From assembly GCA_018669005.1 (NCBI GenBank), contig JABJAL010000086.1:1-64000 (forward strand): a DNA stretch of 64,000 nucleotides, written 5' to 3'. The notes beneath the pieces were generated by a model. The model did no database searches. It worked only from the letters and a program-made list of their open reading frames with translations, and was not told where the DNA came from. Every line of letters begins with the position of its first letter. Positions within the stretch are counted from its first letter, which is position 1. Position numbers and translations under genes: made by a program. The stretch comes from Nitrospinaceae bacterium. Lineage in GTDB: Bacteria > UBA8248. This document shows, piece after piece, positions 53,937 to 62,793 of this stretch.

Positions 53937-54173
53937 CTGTCAACCAGTGAATTAGTGAAACAAATATTCCAAAGTGCGCTTAACTTGGATGATGATTTTG
54001 AATTGGACGATTCTATGCGCTTTGAAGGAGTTCCCGGTTGGGACTCCCTGGGACATTTGCGCATTGTGATGGAAATCGAATCTGCTATAAATTCCTCCTT
54101 AGAGATGGAGGAAATTATTTCCCTGGATACCGTTCAGAAAATTCGCGACCTCGTTGAATCCAGGACTCCCTAA
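53937..54173 (+). CDS. Acyl carrier protein (RfbK-like)
   Basis: About 78 residues. VPGWDSLGHLRIVMEIE contains the phosphopantetheine Ser in the DSL motif; DDDFELDDSM and the acidic surface are typical of ACPs. There is no ATG. A TTG at 53922 starts the longest frame, but GGAGGGA (53924-53930) is spaced ideally from a CTG at 53937, so initiation at CTG is plausible. It is 1 nt upstream of the AMP-ligase gene and is the presumed acyl holder for the ligase/LuxE/LuxC set. Confidence 0.88.
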   Translation: MSTSELVKQIFQSALNLDDDFELDDSMRFEGVPGWDSLGHLRIVMEIESAINSSLEMEEIISLDTVQKIRDLVESRTP

Positions 54174-54174
54174 A

Positions 54175-55647
54175 ATGCCTTCGGAAGCGAATTCTCTGGT
54201 TTCCCACTTCTTCGCCTACGCTAGGAATCACCCCGATCATTCGGCCTTTATCAGCGGCGAGATATCTTTTACTTATGGCGCTGCGGCCGAGCGAACGGCG
54301 GCCATCACACAGGGGCTGTCGAAGCGAGGGATATCGCCCGGCGACAGAGTCGCCCTTTCGGCCGAAAATCAAATCGATTTGGCTCTTAGCTACTTTGCCA
54401 TCCACGCCATTGGCGCAGTCGCCGTGATGATCGATGCGAAAACGCCGGACAATGAAAAACTGATGCTCGTAGCAGACTGTCAGGCCCGGCTTCTCGTCGC
54501 AGCCAAAAACGACGGCGAGTTCGATACCCCAATTGCAACCTTCGATGAATTAACTTCTGAAGCTGCCAGGGACTTGCCTGAAATTCGGGCCACCCCTGAC
54601 TCTCTCTCCGATCTTCTCTACACAACTGGTACAACGGGACGCCCCAAAGGGGTTTTGCTCTCGCATGCAAACATTTTAAGTGGCGCGCGCCATATCAACG
54701 CCGTTATACAACCCGGACCCGATGATACTGAACTCGTTCCCATCCCCCTGAGCCATTCATTCGGTCTGGGGAGACTACGGTGCATGGCCCTGACGGGTAA
54801 CACGCTTATCATCGAGCCAAATCTGAATAATGCCGCCGCTATATTAATGCGTCTTCTCGCCCTTCGGGCGACCGGTCTCGCTCTCGTCCCCGCCGGATTC
54901 GAAATCATGCGGCGACTGACCCGGGATCGAATTGGAGAGGCTGCTAAAACTTTACGGTACATCGAAATTGGAAGCGCGCCAATTCATCCGGATACCAAGC
55001 AGTGGTTGATGGACCTGTTGCCCGACACACACATTTACCACCACTATGGCATGACAGAAGCCACCCGCTCAGTATTTACCGAATACCATCGGGACAAGGA
55101 CAAGCCCGGCTCGGTTGGCCTTCCGAGCCCCGGCATCAAGGTGAAAATACTGGATGACGACGGGCGTTCTGCCCCCTTGGGCACGCCGGGCGAAATTGTC
55201 GTCTCTGGAGGAATGGTCATGCAGGGATACTGGGATCAGCCTGAGCTGACAAAAAATTCCATGGGAAGTGAGGGATTTCACTCCGGGGATATCGGATATT
55301 TGGATTCTGACGGCTACCTGTACCTGGCCGGTCGAAAAAGCGACATTATCAATATCGGTGGATATAAAGTTGATCCAGACGGTGTCGAATCACATTTGAA
55401 TCAATGTCCTGGAATCACCGAATCCATGTGTGTAGGTGTTCCGGATCCGGATGGGATTACGGGTGAAGCCGTTCTGGCCTATATCGTTAGCGAGAAGGAA
55501 ATATCGTCCAAAATGATCATCAATAGCCTGCGCGGAAAATTGGAAGAATATAAAATACCCAAATCATTTCAGAGCATCGACAAAATCCCCAAGTCCTCAA
55601 GCGGGAAAATCAAGAGACAAGTCCTTTCAGGCGGCACAAAAATATGA
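54175..55647 (+). CDS. AMP-binding acyl-CoA/acyl-ACP ligase (RfbL-like)
   Basis: 490 residues. DLLYTTGTTGRPKGVLLSH is the A3 P-loop-like motif (about residues 146-163), HHYGMTEATRSVF the A5 motif, DGYLYLAGRKSDIINIGGYKVDP A7/A8, and PKSSSGKIKRQVL the A10 Lys. The ATG at 54175 immediately follows the ACP stop; an upstream TTG is less likely. It should activate a short hydroxy-acid as adenylate and load CoA or the adjacent ACP. Overlaps the alcohol dehydrogenase gene by 4 nt. Confidence 0.9.
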   Translation: MPSEANSLVSHFFAYARNHPDHSAFISGEISFTYGAAAERTAAITQGLSKRGISPGDRVALSAENQIDLALSYFAIHAIGAVAVMIDAKTPDNEKLMLVADCQARLLVAAKNDGEFDTPIATFDELTSEAARDLPEIRATPDSLSDLLYTTGTTGRPKGVLLSHANILSGARHINAVIQPGPDDTELVPIPLSHSFGLGRLRCMALTGNTLIIEPNLNNAAAILMRLLALRATGLALVPAGFEIMRRLTRDRIGEAAKTLRYIEIGSAPIHPDTKQWLMDLLPDTHIYHHYGMTEATRSVFTEYHRDKDKPGSVGLPSPGIKVKILDDDGRSAPLGTPGEIVVSGGMVMQGYWDQPELTKNSMGSEGFHSGDIGYLDSDGYLYLAGRKSDIINIGGYKVDPDGVESHLNQCPGITESMCVGVPDPDGITGEAVLAYIVSEKEISSKMIINSLRGKLEEYKIPKSFQSIDKIPKSSSGKIKRQVLSGGTKI

Positions 55648-56798
55648 TGGATCGAAAAAAAATGGTTCTAAGCATGTTGAAGCGGGAAATCGCTCCCGGC
55701 GAAGTGTGCTACTCCAGAAAATCATTGAGTCGCTTGTCCGCTCTTCCCGAGGAAAAAGTTCTGGTGATCGCCGGGAAATCCGCCGAGACAAACGGAACGC
55801 TCGAAAAAGCGGTCGGCCATTTAGACAAAGCCGGCGCAGTGGCAACCGTGGAAATCTATCCCGGTGGGGAACCGACCCTGGACGAGGTTGGACAGCTTGC
55901 AGCGCGAGCCGCCGAGGAGAAAGCCGACTGGATCGTCGCCTTAGGAGGCGGCTCGATTATCGACAGCGCTAAATTTACATGGGCCGCCTACGAGCACCCG
56001 GAATTGAATTTCGCAGAACCTACCGAAATTCCTCCCCTCGGCGAAAAGGCGCAACTGATAGCCATCCCAACAACTTCCGGCTCGGGCGCCGAAGGATCGA
56101 TCACTGCTGTCATATCAGCGGCAAGTTCCGGGCAAAAAATGCCTCACGTATCCCCCGAATGGATTCCCCGCATCGTTATACTGGACCCGGAAACAACGAC
56201 GGGCCAGCCGCCCTCCCTCACGGCTCAATCTGCTTTTGACGCTCTGGCTCACGCCTTTGAAGCCTATGTATCGAGGATGAGCAGCCCGATGGTTAAAACC
56301 CACGCGGCAACAGCCATTCGGCTAATTTTCAACGCCCTGCCCATATCCTTTTCGAACCCGGAAGACATTCTCGCTCGGGAAGCGCTTCAATTAGCGGCGT
56401 ATCATGCCGGAATTGCGCAAAACACCGCCTCAACGGGAATTGTCCATGGCCTATCGCATGGCGCGGGCGAAGCGCTCAAACTCCCCCATGCTCTAGCGAC
56501 TGCGTTTTTTCTCATGCCCGGTCTCCGCTATAACGAGGCCCATGAAAAAACTGCCGCCGAATACGACCAACTCGCGGTCGATACCGGAACCGGAAACCGC
56601 TCCACTTTATTCACAAAAGTAGAGCGGCTATACTTAGATACGGGTTTACCGGCTTCACTGGCCGAAATGACGGGAGAATCCCCTACGGTGGATCAAATCG
56701 AAGCCCTTACCAGTTCTACTGCGGCGGATAGATGCTTGAGGACAAATCCGATTCCCGTCAAGGTGGAGAATCTCACCGAGATTCTGGAAACTCTCTGA
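55644..56798 (+). CDS. Iron-containing alcohol dehydrogenase (RfbM-like)
   Basis: 384 residues. WIVALGGGSIIDSAKFTW is the NAD-binding GGGS motif, IAIPTTSGSGAEGS follows, and the metal ligands are visible in AFDALAHAFEAY (D, H) and GIVHGLSHGAGEAL...LPHALATAF (H, H). Family III dehydrogenases interconvert aldehydes and alcohols with NAD(P). Here it would reduce the aldehyde made by the LuxC-like enzyme or act earlier. ATG overlaps the ligase stop by 4 nt. Confidence 0.9.
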   Translation: MMDRKKMVLSMLKREIAPGEVCYSRKSLSRLSALPEEKVLVIAGKSAETNGTLEKAVGHLDKAGAVATVEIYPGGEPTLDEVGQLAARAAEEKADWIVALGGGSIIDSAKFTWAAYEHPELNFAEPTEIPPLGEKAQLIAIPTTSGSGAEGSITAVISAASSGQKMPHVSPEWIPRIVILDPETTTGQPPSLTAQSAFDALAHAFEAYVSRMSSPMVKTHAATAIRLIFNALPISFSNPEDILAREALQLAAYHAGIAQNTASTGIVHGLSHGAGEALKLPHALATAFFLMPGLRYNEAHEKTAAEYDQLAVDTGTGNRSTLFTKVERLYLDTGLPASLAEMTGESPTVDQIEALTSSTAADRCLRTNPIPVKVENLTEILETL

Positions 56799-57940
56799 TG
56801 ACATCCGCAACGGATAATCTATTGTCCCGTCCGCCGTTCAGCCTTAATGGGACCGAAAAACAAAAATACCTTTCCGGTGCTGTGACAGAATCGATTGCCC
56901 ATCATTACGAAAACTGCCCTCCCTACCGGAAGTGGATGAACAAGCAGGGCTTCGCCCCCTCGACAGCCTTCGATGATTTATCCGAGATTCCCTATCTGCC
57001 GGCCGCGCTCTTCAAACATATGGATCTTGTTGTTGGCGAACAGGACGATATCGTGAAGATACTGGCCTCAAGCGGCGTTTCATCTCAAATTCCAAGCCGC
57101 GTACCCATAGACAATGTAACCCGCACACGTCAAATGAAAGCGCTTACCTCCGTCATGAGCGATTTCTTTGGCGGCAAGAGAAGACCATTCTTGCTGGCCG
57201 ATGTGGAACCATCCAGAGCCGAAGGAAACGATGTCAACCTTTCCGCCAGAATCGCGGGAATGCGGGGCTACCTCATGGCCGCGAGTCAGCAAGTTTACAT
57301 TCTCGACGATGTCGAAAATCAGCCCCGGCTCAATGAAAGCCTGTTGCAAAAAACAGTTGAAGATTTTAAAATTTCCGGAACCCCATTTTCCGTTCTGGGA
57401 TATACATATATGGTTTACAAATATGTTATCCAGCCATTATACGAACAGGGAATTTGTTTGGATTTTCCCGAAGAGACATTTTTGTTGCACTTCGGGGGCT
57501 GGAAAATGCTTCAAGATCAGGCCGTCACCAGGGAAATTTTAAATGAACAAGCGTCCGCCGTATTCGGAATTCCAGCCGGGAATGTCCGTGATATTTATGG
57601 TTTTACCGAACAACTCGGGGTCATTTATCCGGACAATGGAAACGGAGTAAAACGCACCCCCTGCTTCTCAGAAGTTATCGTTCGCGATCCGCTTACACTG
57701 GAACCTGTCCCCGACGGAGAATATGGACTTCTTGAATTCATCACCCCCCTCCCGAACAGTTATCCGGGGGCGGCGCTGTTGCTCGACGACATTGGCCGTA
57801 TCGTAACTCGGGAGCCAGGGCCCGACGGGAAACACGGAACATCCTTTGAGATTATCGGACGGGCTCCAGAATCAGAGGTTCGGGGCTGCGGCGATACGCT
57901 GCCCGATCACATCTACGAAATATCCTCAGACACAAACTAA
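56798..57940 (+). CDS. LuxE-like acyl-protein synthetase (N-terminal part of RfbN type)
   Basis: About 380 residues. AHHYENCPPYRKWMNKQGF, EIPYLPAALFKHMDLV, ILASSGVSSQIPSRVPID, FLLHFGGWKMLQDQAVTR, VRDIYGFTEQLGVIYPD and FEIIGRAPESEVRGCG match LuxE acyl-protein synthetases. These adenylate an acyl group and hand it to the reductase. The ATG at 56798 overlaps the dehydrogenase stop by one base (TGATG). In Vibrio cholerae RfbN the LuxE and LuxC parts are, as I recall, one protein; here they are separate adjacent genes. Confidence 0.88.
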   Translation: MTSATDNLLSRPPFSLNGTEKQKYLSGAVTESIAHHYENCPPYRKWMNKQGFAPSTAFDDLSEIPYLPAALFKHMDLVVGEQDDIVKILASSGVSSQIPSRVPIDNVTRTRQMKALTSVMSDFFGGKRRPFLLADVEPSRAEGNDVNLSARIAGMRGYLMAASQQVYILDDVENQPRLNESLLQKTVEDFKISGTPFSVLGYTYMVYKYVIQPLYEQGICLDFPEETFLLHFGGWKMLQDQAVTREILNEQASAVFGIPAGNVRDIYGFTEQLGVIYPDNGNGVKRTPCFSEVIVRDPLTLEPVPDGEYGLLEFITPLPNSYPGAALLLDDIGRIVTREPGPDGKHGTSFEIIGRAPESEVRGCGDTLPDHIYEISSDTN

Positions 57941-57959
57941 TTTTCGAGAAAATTACATC

Positions 57960-59294
57960 GTGAAAATCCATAACCTCTTCGAAGATGGGAAGAGTTTCAT
58001 CCCGGTTACGGGAGATCCCCTCCAGGCACCGGCAACCGAAACGCTTCAGCCTACTGCCGAAAATATCCGGAGGGGCCAGCAGGAGCTAAAAAAACTCTCT
58101 ATCGACGCGATCATCGGTATTATGGATGCTTTCGCCAGGGATTTAATGCGTGTGGATCATCCCCTGGCAAACGTAACCCGGGAAATGGGCACCGGCTATA
58201 TTCCACTATGGATGCGCCGGGCCAACCTGGAGAAATTATGTGACCTTTCCGTCAACGGAAACCGCAAAAGCCTCGACCAATTTGAAATTCTGGGCAACAT
58301 CGAATCCCGGAAATTTCGAGCCCAGCCCCGGGGCACCGTTGTCCACTGGATAGCGGGAAATGTTCCAGTACTGGGAATGCTATCCCTTTTGCAGGGTTTG
58401 TTGACCAAAAATGCCAATATCATCAAAGCGCCAAGTGAAAACGCCGGATTGTTACCGGCCATGCTGGAGTCATTGTCCCGGTTCGAGTGGAAAACTTCCG
58501 CTGGCGTTGGCGTGTCGGGAAAAATACTGACCGACGCTGTGGCCGTTATCTATGTGGACCGCGAAGACATCGAAGCAGAGCGGGCCCTCTCAGCCATCGC
58601 GGATGTGCGCATAGCGTGGGGCAACCGGACCGCCGTAGAAGCCATCATGAATCTACCTCGCCGATTCGGCACCGAAGATATTATTTTTGGACCGAAGATA
58701 TCTTTTGCCGTCGTTGGTACCGAACATCTATCGAGCGAAGACGATGCCTCCAAAGTTGCCCACAACCTTGCGCGCGATGTTATCGCTTTCGACCAGCAAG
58801 GATGCAATTCGCCGCACAACGTTTTTGTGGAACGAGGCAGTTCGGTAACACCCGTAGGCTTTGCGAGAATTTTTGGAGATGCGTTGGGAGCAGCGGCTAA
58901 CAGGCGTCCCCTGCGGGAGGTCACTCCTGCGGACACTATCCGAATCCTTTCGGTACGCGCTGAATATGATATCCGTGGAGAAGCCTATTACGGAAAAGAT
59001 ATCGGATGGACTGTAGCCTACAATGAGGATGAATCAAATCTCGCCGACCCGTGCTATCTTCGTACAGTTTTCGTCCGGCCGGTGGACGATATTTTCGACA
59101 TACCTCCATTGTGCTCGGTCAACACCCAAACTGCCGGCCTGAGCGTGGGGGAACGGGGCATGAAGCTTGCCGAAGCCCTGACCGCACAAGGGGTAGAGCG
59201 ATGCCCCGCTATCGGGAACATGAGCCTTTACGATGCGCCCTGGGACGGCATGTTTCCAATAGAACGCCTGGTACGGTGGACTTCCCTGGGCTAA
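57960..59294 (+). CDS. LuxC-like acyl-CoA reductase (C-terminal part of RfbN type)
   Basis: 444 residues from the GTG at 57960, 19 nt after the luxE-like gene. ENIRRGQQELKKLSIDAII, GTVVHWIAGNVPVLGMLSLLQGLL, NIIKAPSENAGLLPAML and VIAFDQQGCNSPHNVFV are LuxC features; Cys282 in the last corresponds to the acyl-accepting Cys. It reduces a thioester-bound acyl group to an aldehyde with NADPH. No luxA, luxB or luxD gene accompanies it, so bioluminescence is not implied. Confidence 0.9.
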   Translation: MKIHNLFEDGKSFIPVTGDPLQAPATETLQPTAENIRRGQQELKKLSIDAIIGIMDAFARDLMRVDHPLANVTREMGTGYIPLWMRRANLEKLCDLSVNGNRKSLDQFEILGNIESRKFRAQPRGTVVHWIAGNVPVLGMLSLLQGLLTKNANIIKAPSENAGLLPAMLESLSRFEWKTSAGVGVSGKILTDAVAVIYVDREDIEAERALSAIADVRIAWGNRTAVEAIMNLPRRFGTEDIIFGPKISFAVVGTEHLSSEDDASKVAHNLARDVIAFDQQGCNSPHNVFVERGSSVTPVGFARIFGDALGAAANRRPLREVTPADTIRILSVRAEYDIRGEAYYGKDIGWTVAYNEDESNLADPCYLRTVFVRPVDDIFDIPPLCSVNTQTAGLSVGERGMKLAEALTAQGVERCPAIGNMSLYDAPWDGMFPIERLVRWTSLG

Positions 59295-59358
59295 CCAGCA
59301 GAACAATCCTGTCCGAGGAACAAACTGACCGCATCTTTATCGATACATTGAGAGAAGA

Positions 59359-60438
59359 ATGAAAATATTAATGGTGGGCCCTCTTAACGTATATCCCTGG
59401 AGTACGACAGATACCCGCTACAGGGCTTTTAACGCTCAGGGCCACGATGTGCATACACTCAATTCCTCGGAATCAACCCGCCTTGCCTCTCGTTTTATGT
59501 CGAGGGTCCAATCAAATTTTTTAATCGGGCCCGGATTAAGGAAATTCAATGCCGAGTTAATCCGCCGGACCGAGGAGACAAATCCGGATCTCATCTGGAT
59601 TGAACAAGGCTTTTACGTATACCCTGAAGCTTTAGAAAAAGTTCGAAAGTCTACTAAATCGCTCATCGCTCACTACACAACGGATGATTTCCAAAGTAGC
59701 ATCCGGAGAAACCAGACTCGCCATTATCGCAACTCGATCGATATGTACGATGTCCACATCACGACCAACGCCCTGAATATCCCGCCCCTGTACGAAATGG
59801 GTGCCAAGAAGGTCATCCGGGATGAATTCGGCTATGACCCCGAACTCCACAGCCCGCCGCAAATCTCCCGAGATGCCCCCAGCCGATTCAAGACCGATAT
59901 CGTTTTTATCGGCCACTGGGAGGCCTCCACTGAAAAATCAATCCTCCGCCTGAAGCACGAAGGATTCGAGGTAAAGGTTTGGGGCGGCTCATGGGAGAGG
60001 GCAAAAGACAAATCCCTCACTTCGGATAAATCACAATTCCATTCGATATACAAGGAAGACTATATAAACGAATTGGCGAGCGCGAAAATATGCCTGGCCA
60101 TCAATTCCAAATTCAATCGAAATCAATCATCCGGACGAACCTTCGAAATTCCGGCAGTTGGAAGATTCATGCTCGCAGAGCGGACGGAAGAAACACTCGG
60201 GTATTTCGAAGAAGGAAACGAGGCGGAATATTTTTTCTCCGACGATGAACTGGTGGAAAAATGTCGGTACTATCTATTAAACGAGATGGAAAGAGAGACG
60301 ATTGCAACGTCGGGCCACGAGAGGTGCATGAACTCCTCCTACTCTTATCCGGATCGGGTTCGCAATGTTCTCCATGAACTTGGCAAGCTCATGTCAAAAA
60401 CCGATACTTTGCCAACAGGGTCCCGGGCGAAAGCCTGA
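59359..60438 (+). CDS. CgeB-like glycosyltransferase family protein
   Basis: 359 residues. MKILMVGPLNVYPWSTTDTRYRAF opens a GT-B fold. PDLIWIEQGFYVYPEALEKV, IAHYTTDDFQ, IVFIGHWEASTEKSILRL, LASAKICLAINSKFNRNQSSGRTFEIPAVGRFMLAERTEE are features of the CgeB/DUF3880 glycosyltransferase group. It may attach the sugar that carries the acyl group from the preceding cassette. 64 nt after the luxC-like gene and 44 nt before a GT4 gene. Confidence 0.82.
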   Translation: MKILMVGPLNVYPWSTTDTRYRAFNAQGHDVHTLNSSESTRLASRFMSRVQSNFLIGPGLRKFNAELIRRTEETNPDLIWIEQGFYVYPEALEKVRKSTKSLIAHYTTDDFQSSIRRNQTRHYRNSIDMYDVHITTNALNIPPLYEMGAKKVIRDEFGYDPELHSPPQISRDAPSRFKTDIVFIGHWEASTEKSILRLKHEGFEVKVWGGSWERAKDKSLTSDKSQFHSIYKEDYINELASAKICLAINSKFNRNQSSGRTFEIPAVGRFMLAERTEETLGYFEEGNEAEYFFSDDELVEKCRYYLLNEMERETIATSGHERCMNSSYSYPDRVRNVLHELGKLMSKTDTLPTGSRAKA

Positions 60439-60482
60439 GCATACAAAGAATCTTTCGACCGAACACCGAAAAAGGGTAGAAG

Positions 60483-61658
60483 TTGAATACCTCCCCCCAA
60501 AAACCTATTCGCCTTGCTGTTCTTCACACGCATCCCATTCAATATCATGGACCCGTTTACAAGCAGATCGCCAAGCATGAAAAAATACAATTCAAAGCCT
60601 TTTTCTGTTGCTCAAAAGGGATAGACGAATATGTCGATCCCGGTTTCGGAACTACGGTCAAATGGGACATTCCCTTGCTGGAGGGCTACGAACATCAATT
60701 TCTAAAATACCCCGCGCTCGATATCATGAAGGAATTATATAAATACCGGCCCGATATATTGTGGATCAACAATTACAACTCTCTGCCCAGCTGGACGGCA
60801 TACTTTGCTGCCCTCGCCCTTCGCATCCCGGTATTACTCAGGGGCGATTCCTACCTTCTCGATAACGCCGGGAAATCATGGGCCAGAAAATTGTTCAAAA
60901 ATACAATTTTGCGGGGCTTTTTAAAAGGAATTTCAGGGATTCTGTACGTTGGTGCCTGCAATCGGGATTTTTTTAAAACATACGGGGCAGAGGATGACAA
61001 GTTATTTTTTGCCCCCCACTGCGTGAACAATGAATATTTCAGGAAGGAAAATGAACTCCGACTCCCCGAGCGAGCAGATATTCGCTCCAGGTTTGGTATT
61101 TCCGACAATCGGCCCATCATTCTATTTTGCGGGAAACTGGTTCCGAAAAAACAACCGCTCCTCCTTCTGGAAGCATACCGAAAAGTTCGAAGCTCCACTT
61201 CCTGCGCCCTACTTTTCGCTGGTGACGGACCTCTTCGAGGCGACATTCAAAAGGAGGTGGAAAAATCCGCCATCACCGATGTCCATATCACCGGATTCCT
61301 CAACCAGACCGAAATCCCCAATGTATACATCGCAGCAGATGTCATGGTATTGACCTCAGCCTGGGACGAGGTGTGGGGCCTGGCCCTCAATGAAGGCATG
61401 AATTTCGAGCTTCCCATCATTGCGACCGACATGGTGGGTGGCGCATTCGATCTGGTCAAAAACGGTGAGAATGGTTATATTGTGCCCACTGGAAACGTGG
61501 ATATTTTAGCCTCCAAAATTCTCGAGGTTTTCCAAAGCAAGGACAAACTGGACTCATTCGGAAGGCGGTCCGCCGAAATTATTGACAGCTACAGTTACAC
61601 CGAAATGGTGAACAATTTAATTAAAACTTGTGAACTTCTCGTAAATCAAAAAACATAA
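60483..61658 (+). CDS. GT4-family glycosyltransferase
   Basis: 391 residues. IRLAVLHTHPIQYHGPVYKQIAKH is a WcaI/Glyco_trans_4-like opening, ILWINNYNSLPSW, PIILFCGKLVPKKQPLLLLEAY the donor-domain start, and SAWDEVWGLALNEGMNFELPIIATD the E-x7-E motif. It starts at a TTG (60483) after a purine-rich AAGGGTAGAAG. It ends the plus-strand polysaccharide series. Donor unknown. Confidence 0.88.
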   Translation: MNTSPQKPIRLAVLHTHPIQYHGPVYKQIAKHEKIQFKAFFCCSKGIDEYVDPGFGTTVKWDIPLLEGYEHQFLKYPALDIMKELYKYRPDILWINNYNSLPSWTAYFAALALRIPVLLRGDSYLLDNAGKSWARKLFKNTILRGFLKGISGILYVGACNRDFFKTYGAEDDKLFFAPHCVNNEYFRKENELRLPERADIRSRFGISDNRPIILFCGKLVPKKQPLLLLEAYRKVRSSTSCALLFAGDGPLRGDIQKEVEKSAITDVHITGFLNQTEIPNVYIAADVMVLTSAWDEVWGLALNEGMNFELPIIATDMVGGAFDLVKNGENGYIVPTGNVDILASKILEVFQSKDKLDSFGRRSAEIIDSYSYTEMVNNLIKTCELLVNQKT

Positions 61659-62345
61659 AACCCGTCACGACAATAAAAAGTTTTGGGAATACTATTACCT
61701 TTTCATTACGAACCCAGAACAGAGCAAACAGCCCTGAGTGACCAATTTATTCCACCTTCTACAGTTGATCCTGTCTCTTAGCTGGATGGCGTAGCGAGAA
61801 TTGCTGGGGTTTTCCACCGAATTTCCAGCCTAAATCATTCGAAACTAGACCTTGTTTTTGGCGGCATAGAATAGGGCGCTTTGGGGCCGATTTTAGAGCT
61901 GAAGGATTCTCTGGAGAAAGCTTTTTCCCCACTAAAAACCCCCGGATACGCCCACAACCCAGGACCTTTTGAGGTTCCCGGGCTGCGGAAAATACTTGGT
62001 GAGACTCTTTGGTGGTGTGAGGAATCCTTCGGAACCATTCTCTCCCGAATTCCCGGTTTATCAGGAAATATACAGGGATTTTTTCTAGTTTTGAGGGAAT
62101 ATTTTCCTCCAACTTGCCCGGATACGCTTACCAACAAGAGATTTCGAGGGATCCAACCTCGAATTTGGAACAGGGAATTTCAAATATTTAACAGAGAACT
62201 TTATAGAATTTTCAGGGAATTAGAATTTATTTTCCCCCATCTCATTACATGAAAAAATTGTCATACAATTACGCAATTGCAGATAAGGAATCATTGTCCT
62301 ATATTTCGTCAATAGGCGAAGTAACGAACCAACCAGAGGAGAGAC
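61659..62345. other. 687-bp spacer with degenerate purine-rich repeats, then the ars promoter
   Basis: No gene is recognised. Overlapping frames on both strands (61759-62112, 61835-62137, 61881-62252) are open but have no known motif and are probably chance results of a repetitive sequence. From about 62050 to 62225 AGGGAAT/CAGGGA-like units recur (ACAGGGATTTTTT, GAGGGAATATTTT, CAGGGAATTTC, CAGAGAACTTT, CAGGGAATTAG). This resembles non-coding dispersed repeats. The last 90 bp contain the arsR promoter/operator. Confidence 0.5.
62258..62305 (+). promoter_or_regulatory. Putative arsR promoter with overlapping palindromic operator
   Basis: CAATT-ACGC-AATTG (62266-62279) is a perfect inverted repeat. 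TTGCAG (62277-62282), 17 nt, then TATATT (62300-62305) form a sigma-70-like promoter whose -35 overlaps the palindrome; TTGTCA-N17-AGATAA (62258-62286) is an alternative. ArsR-family repressors bind such repeats over the promoter and leave on arsenite binding. Position upstream of arsR (62346) supports autoregulation. Confidence 0.55.
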
Positions 62346-62708
62346 ATGAAAAATTTCCTGGCCATCACGAAGGCACTAAGCGACGTATCTCGCGTCCGGG
62401 CTTTGATGGCCCTTAAAGATGGCGAGCTTTGCTTGTGCCAGCTCATTGAACTTTTGGAGCTGTCCCCTTCCACGGTGTCAAAACACATGTCGCTACTGCT
62501 TCAGGCGGACCTGCTTGAGAAACGCAAGGAAGGCCGATGGCACTTTTATCGACTCGCAAGCAAAGACGCACCCATTGAAGTGAAAAACGCTTTAAAATGG
62601 ATGATTCAATCTTTGGCCGAGACGGCAGTGCTTCAAGATGACTCCAAGAAGCTAGCAACTTTAAAGAAATTGGACTTAGAAGAGCTTTGTGCATGCTACC
62701 GAAACTAA
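62346..62708 (+). CDS. arsR: ArsR/SmtB-family arsenite-responsive repressor
   Basis: 120 residues. LAITKALSDVSRVRALMALKDGELCLCQLIELLELSPSTVSKH is the winged-helix DNA-binding domain; ELCLCQL carries Cys29 and Cys31 at the ELCVCDL metal-binding site of ArsR. The C-terminus ELCACYRN has two further Cys (115, 117). It follows AGAGGAGAG and an ATG at 62346 with good spacing, and precedes the acr3 gene by 85 nt. It should repress the operon until arsenite or antimonite binds. Confidence 0.92.
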   Translation: MKNFLAITKALSDVSRVRALMALKDGELCLCQLIELLELSPSTVSKHMSLLLQADLLEKRKEGRWHFYRLASKDAPIEVKNALKWMIQSLAETAVLQDDSKKLATLKKLDLEELCACYRN

Positions 62709-62793
62709 TTTTTTTCCCATTCGAAATATCGGTAACTTTTTGTGAAGACATTTTTTTATGCTCAGACAAGTCCACAAAAAAAGGCGAATAGAT

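Noticed and set aside
53937-59294. Bioluminescence (lux) operon
   Set aside because: LuxC and LuxE homologues are present but there is no luxA, luxB or luxD; context and gene order fit O-antigen acyl synthesis.
61759-62112. 117-codon minus-strand frame and overlapping frames on both strands
   Set aside because: Open frames on both strands over repetitive sequence, with no motif; better explained as non-coding repeats.
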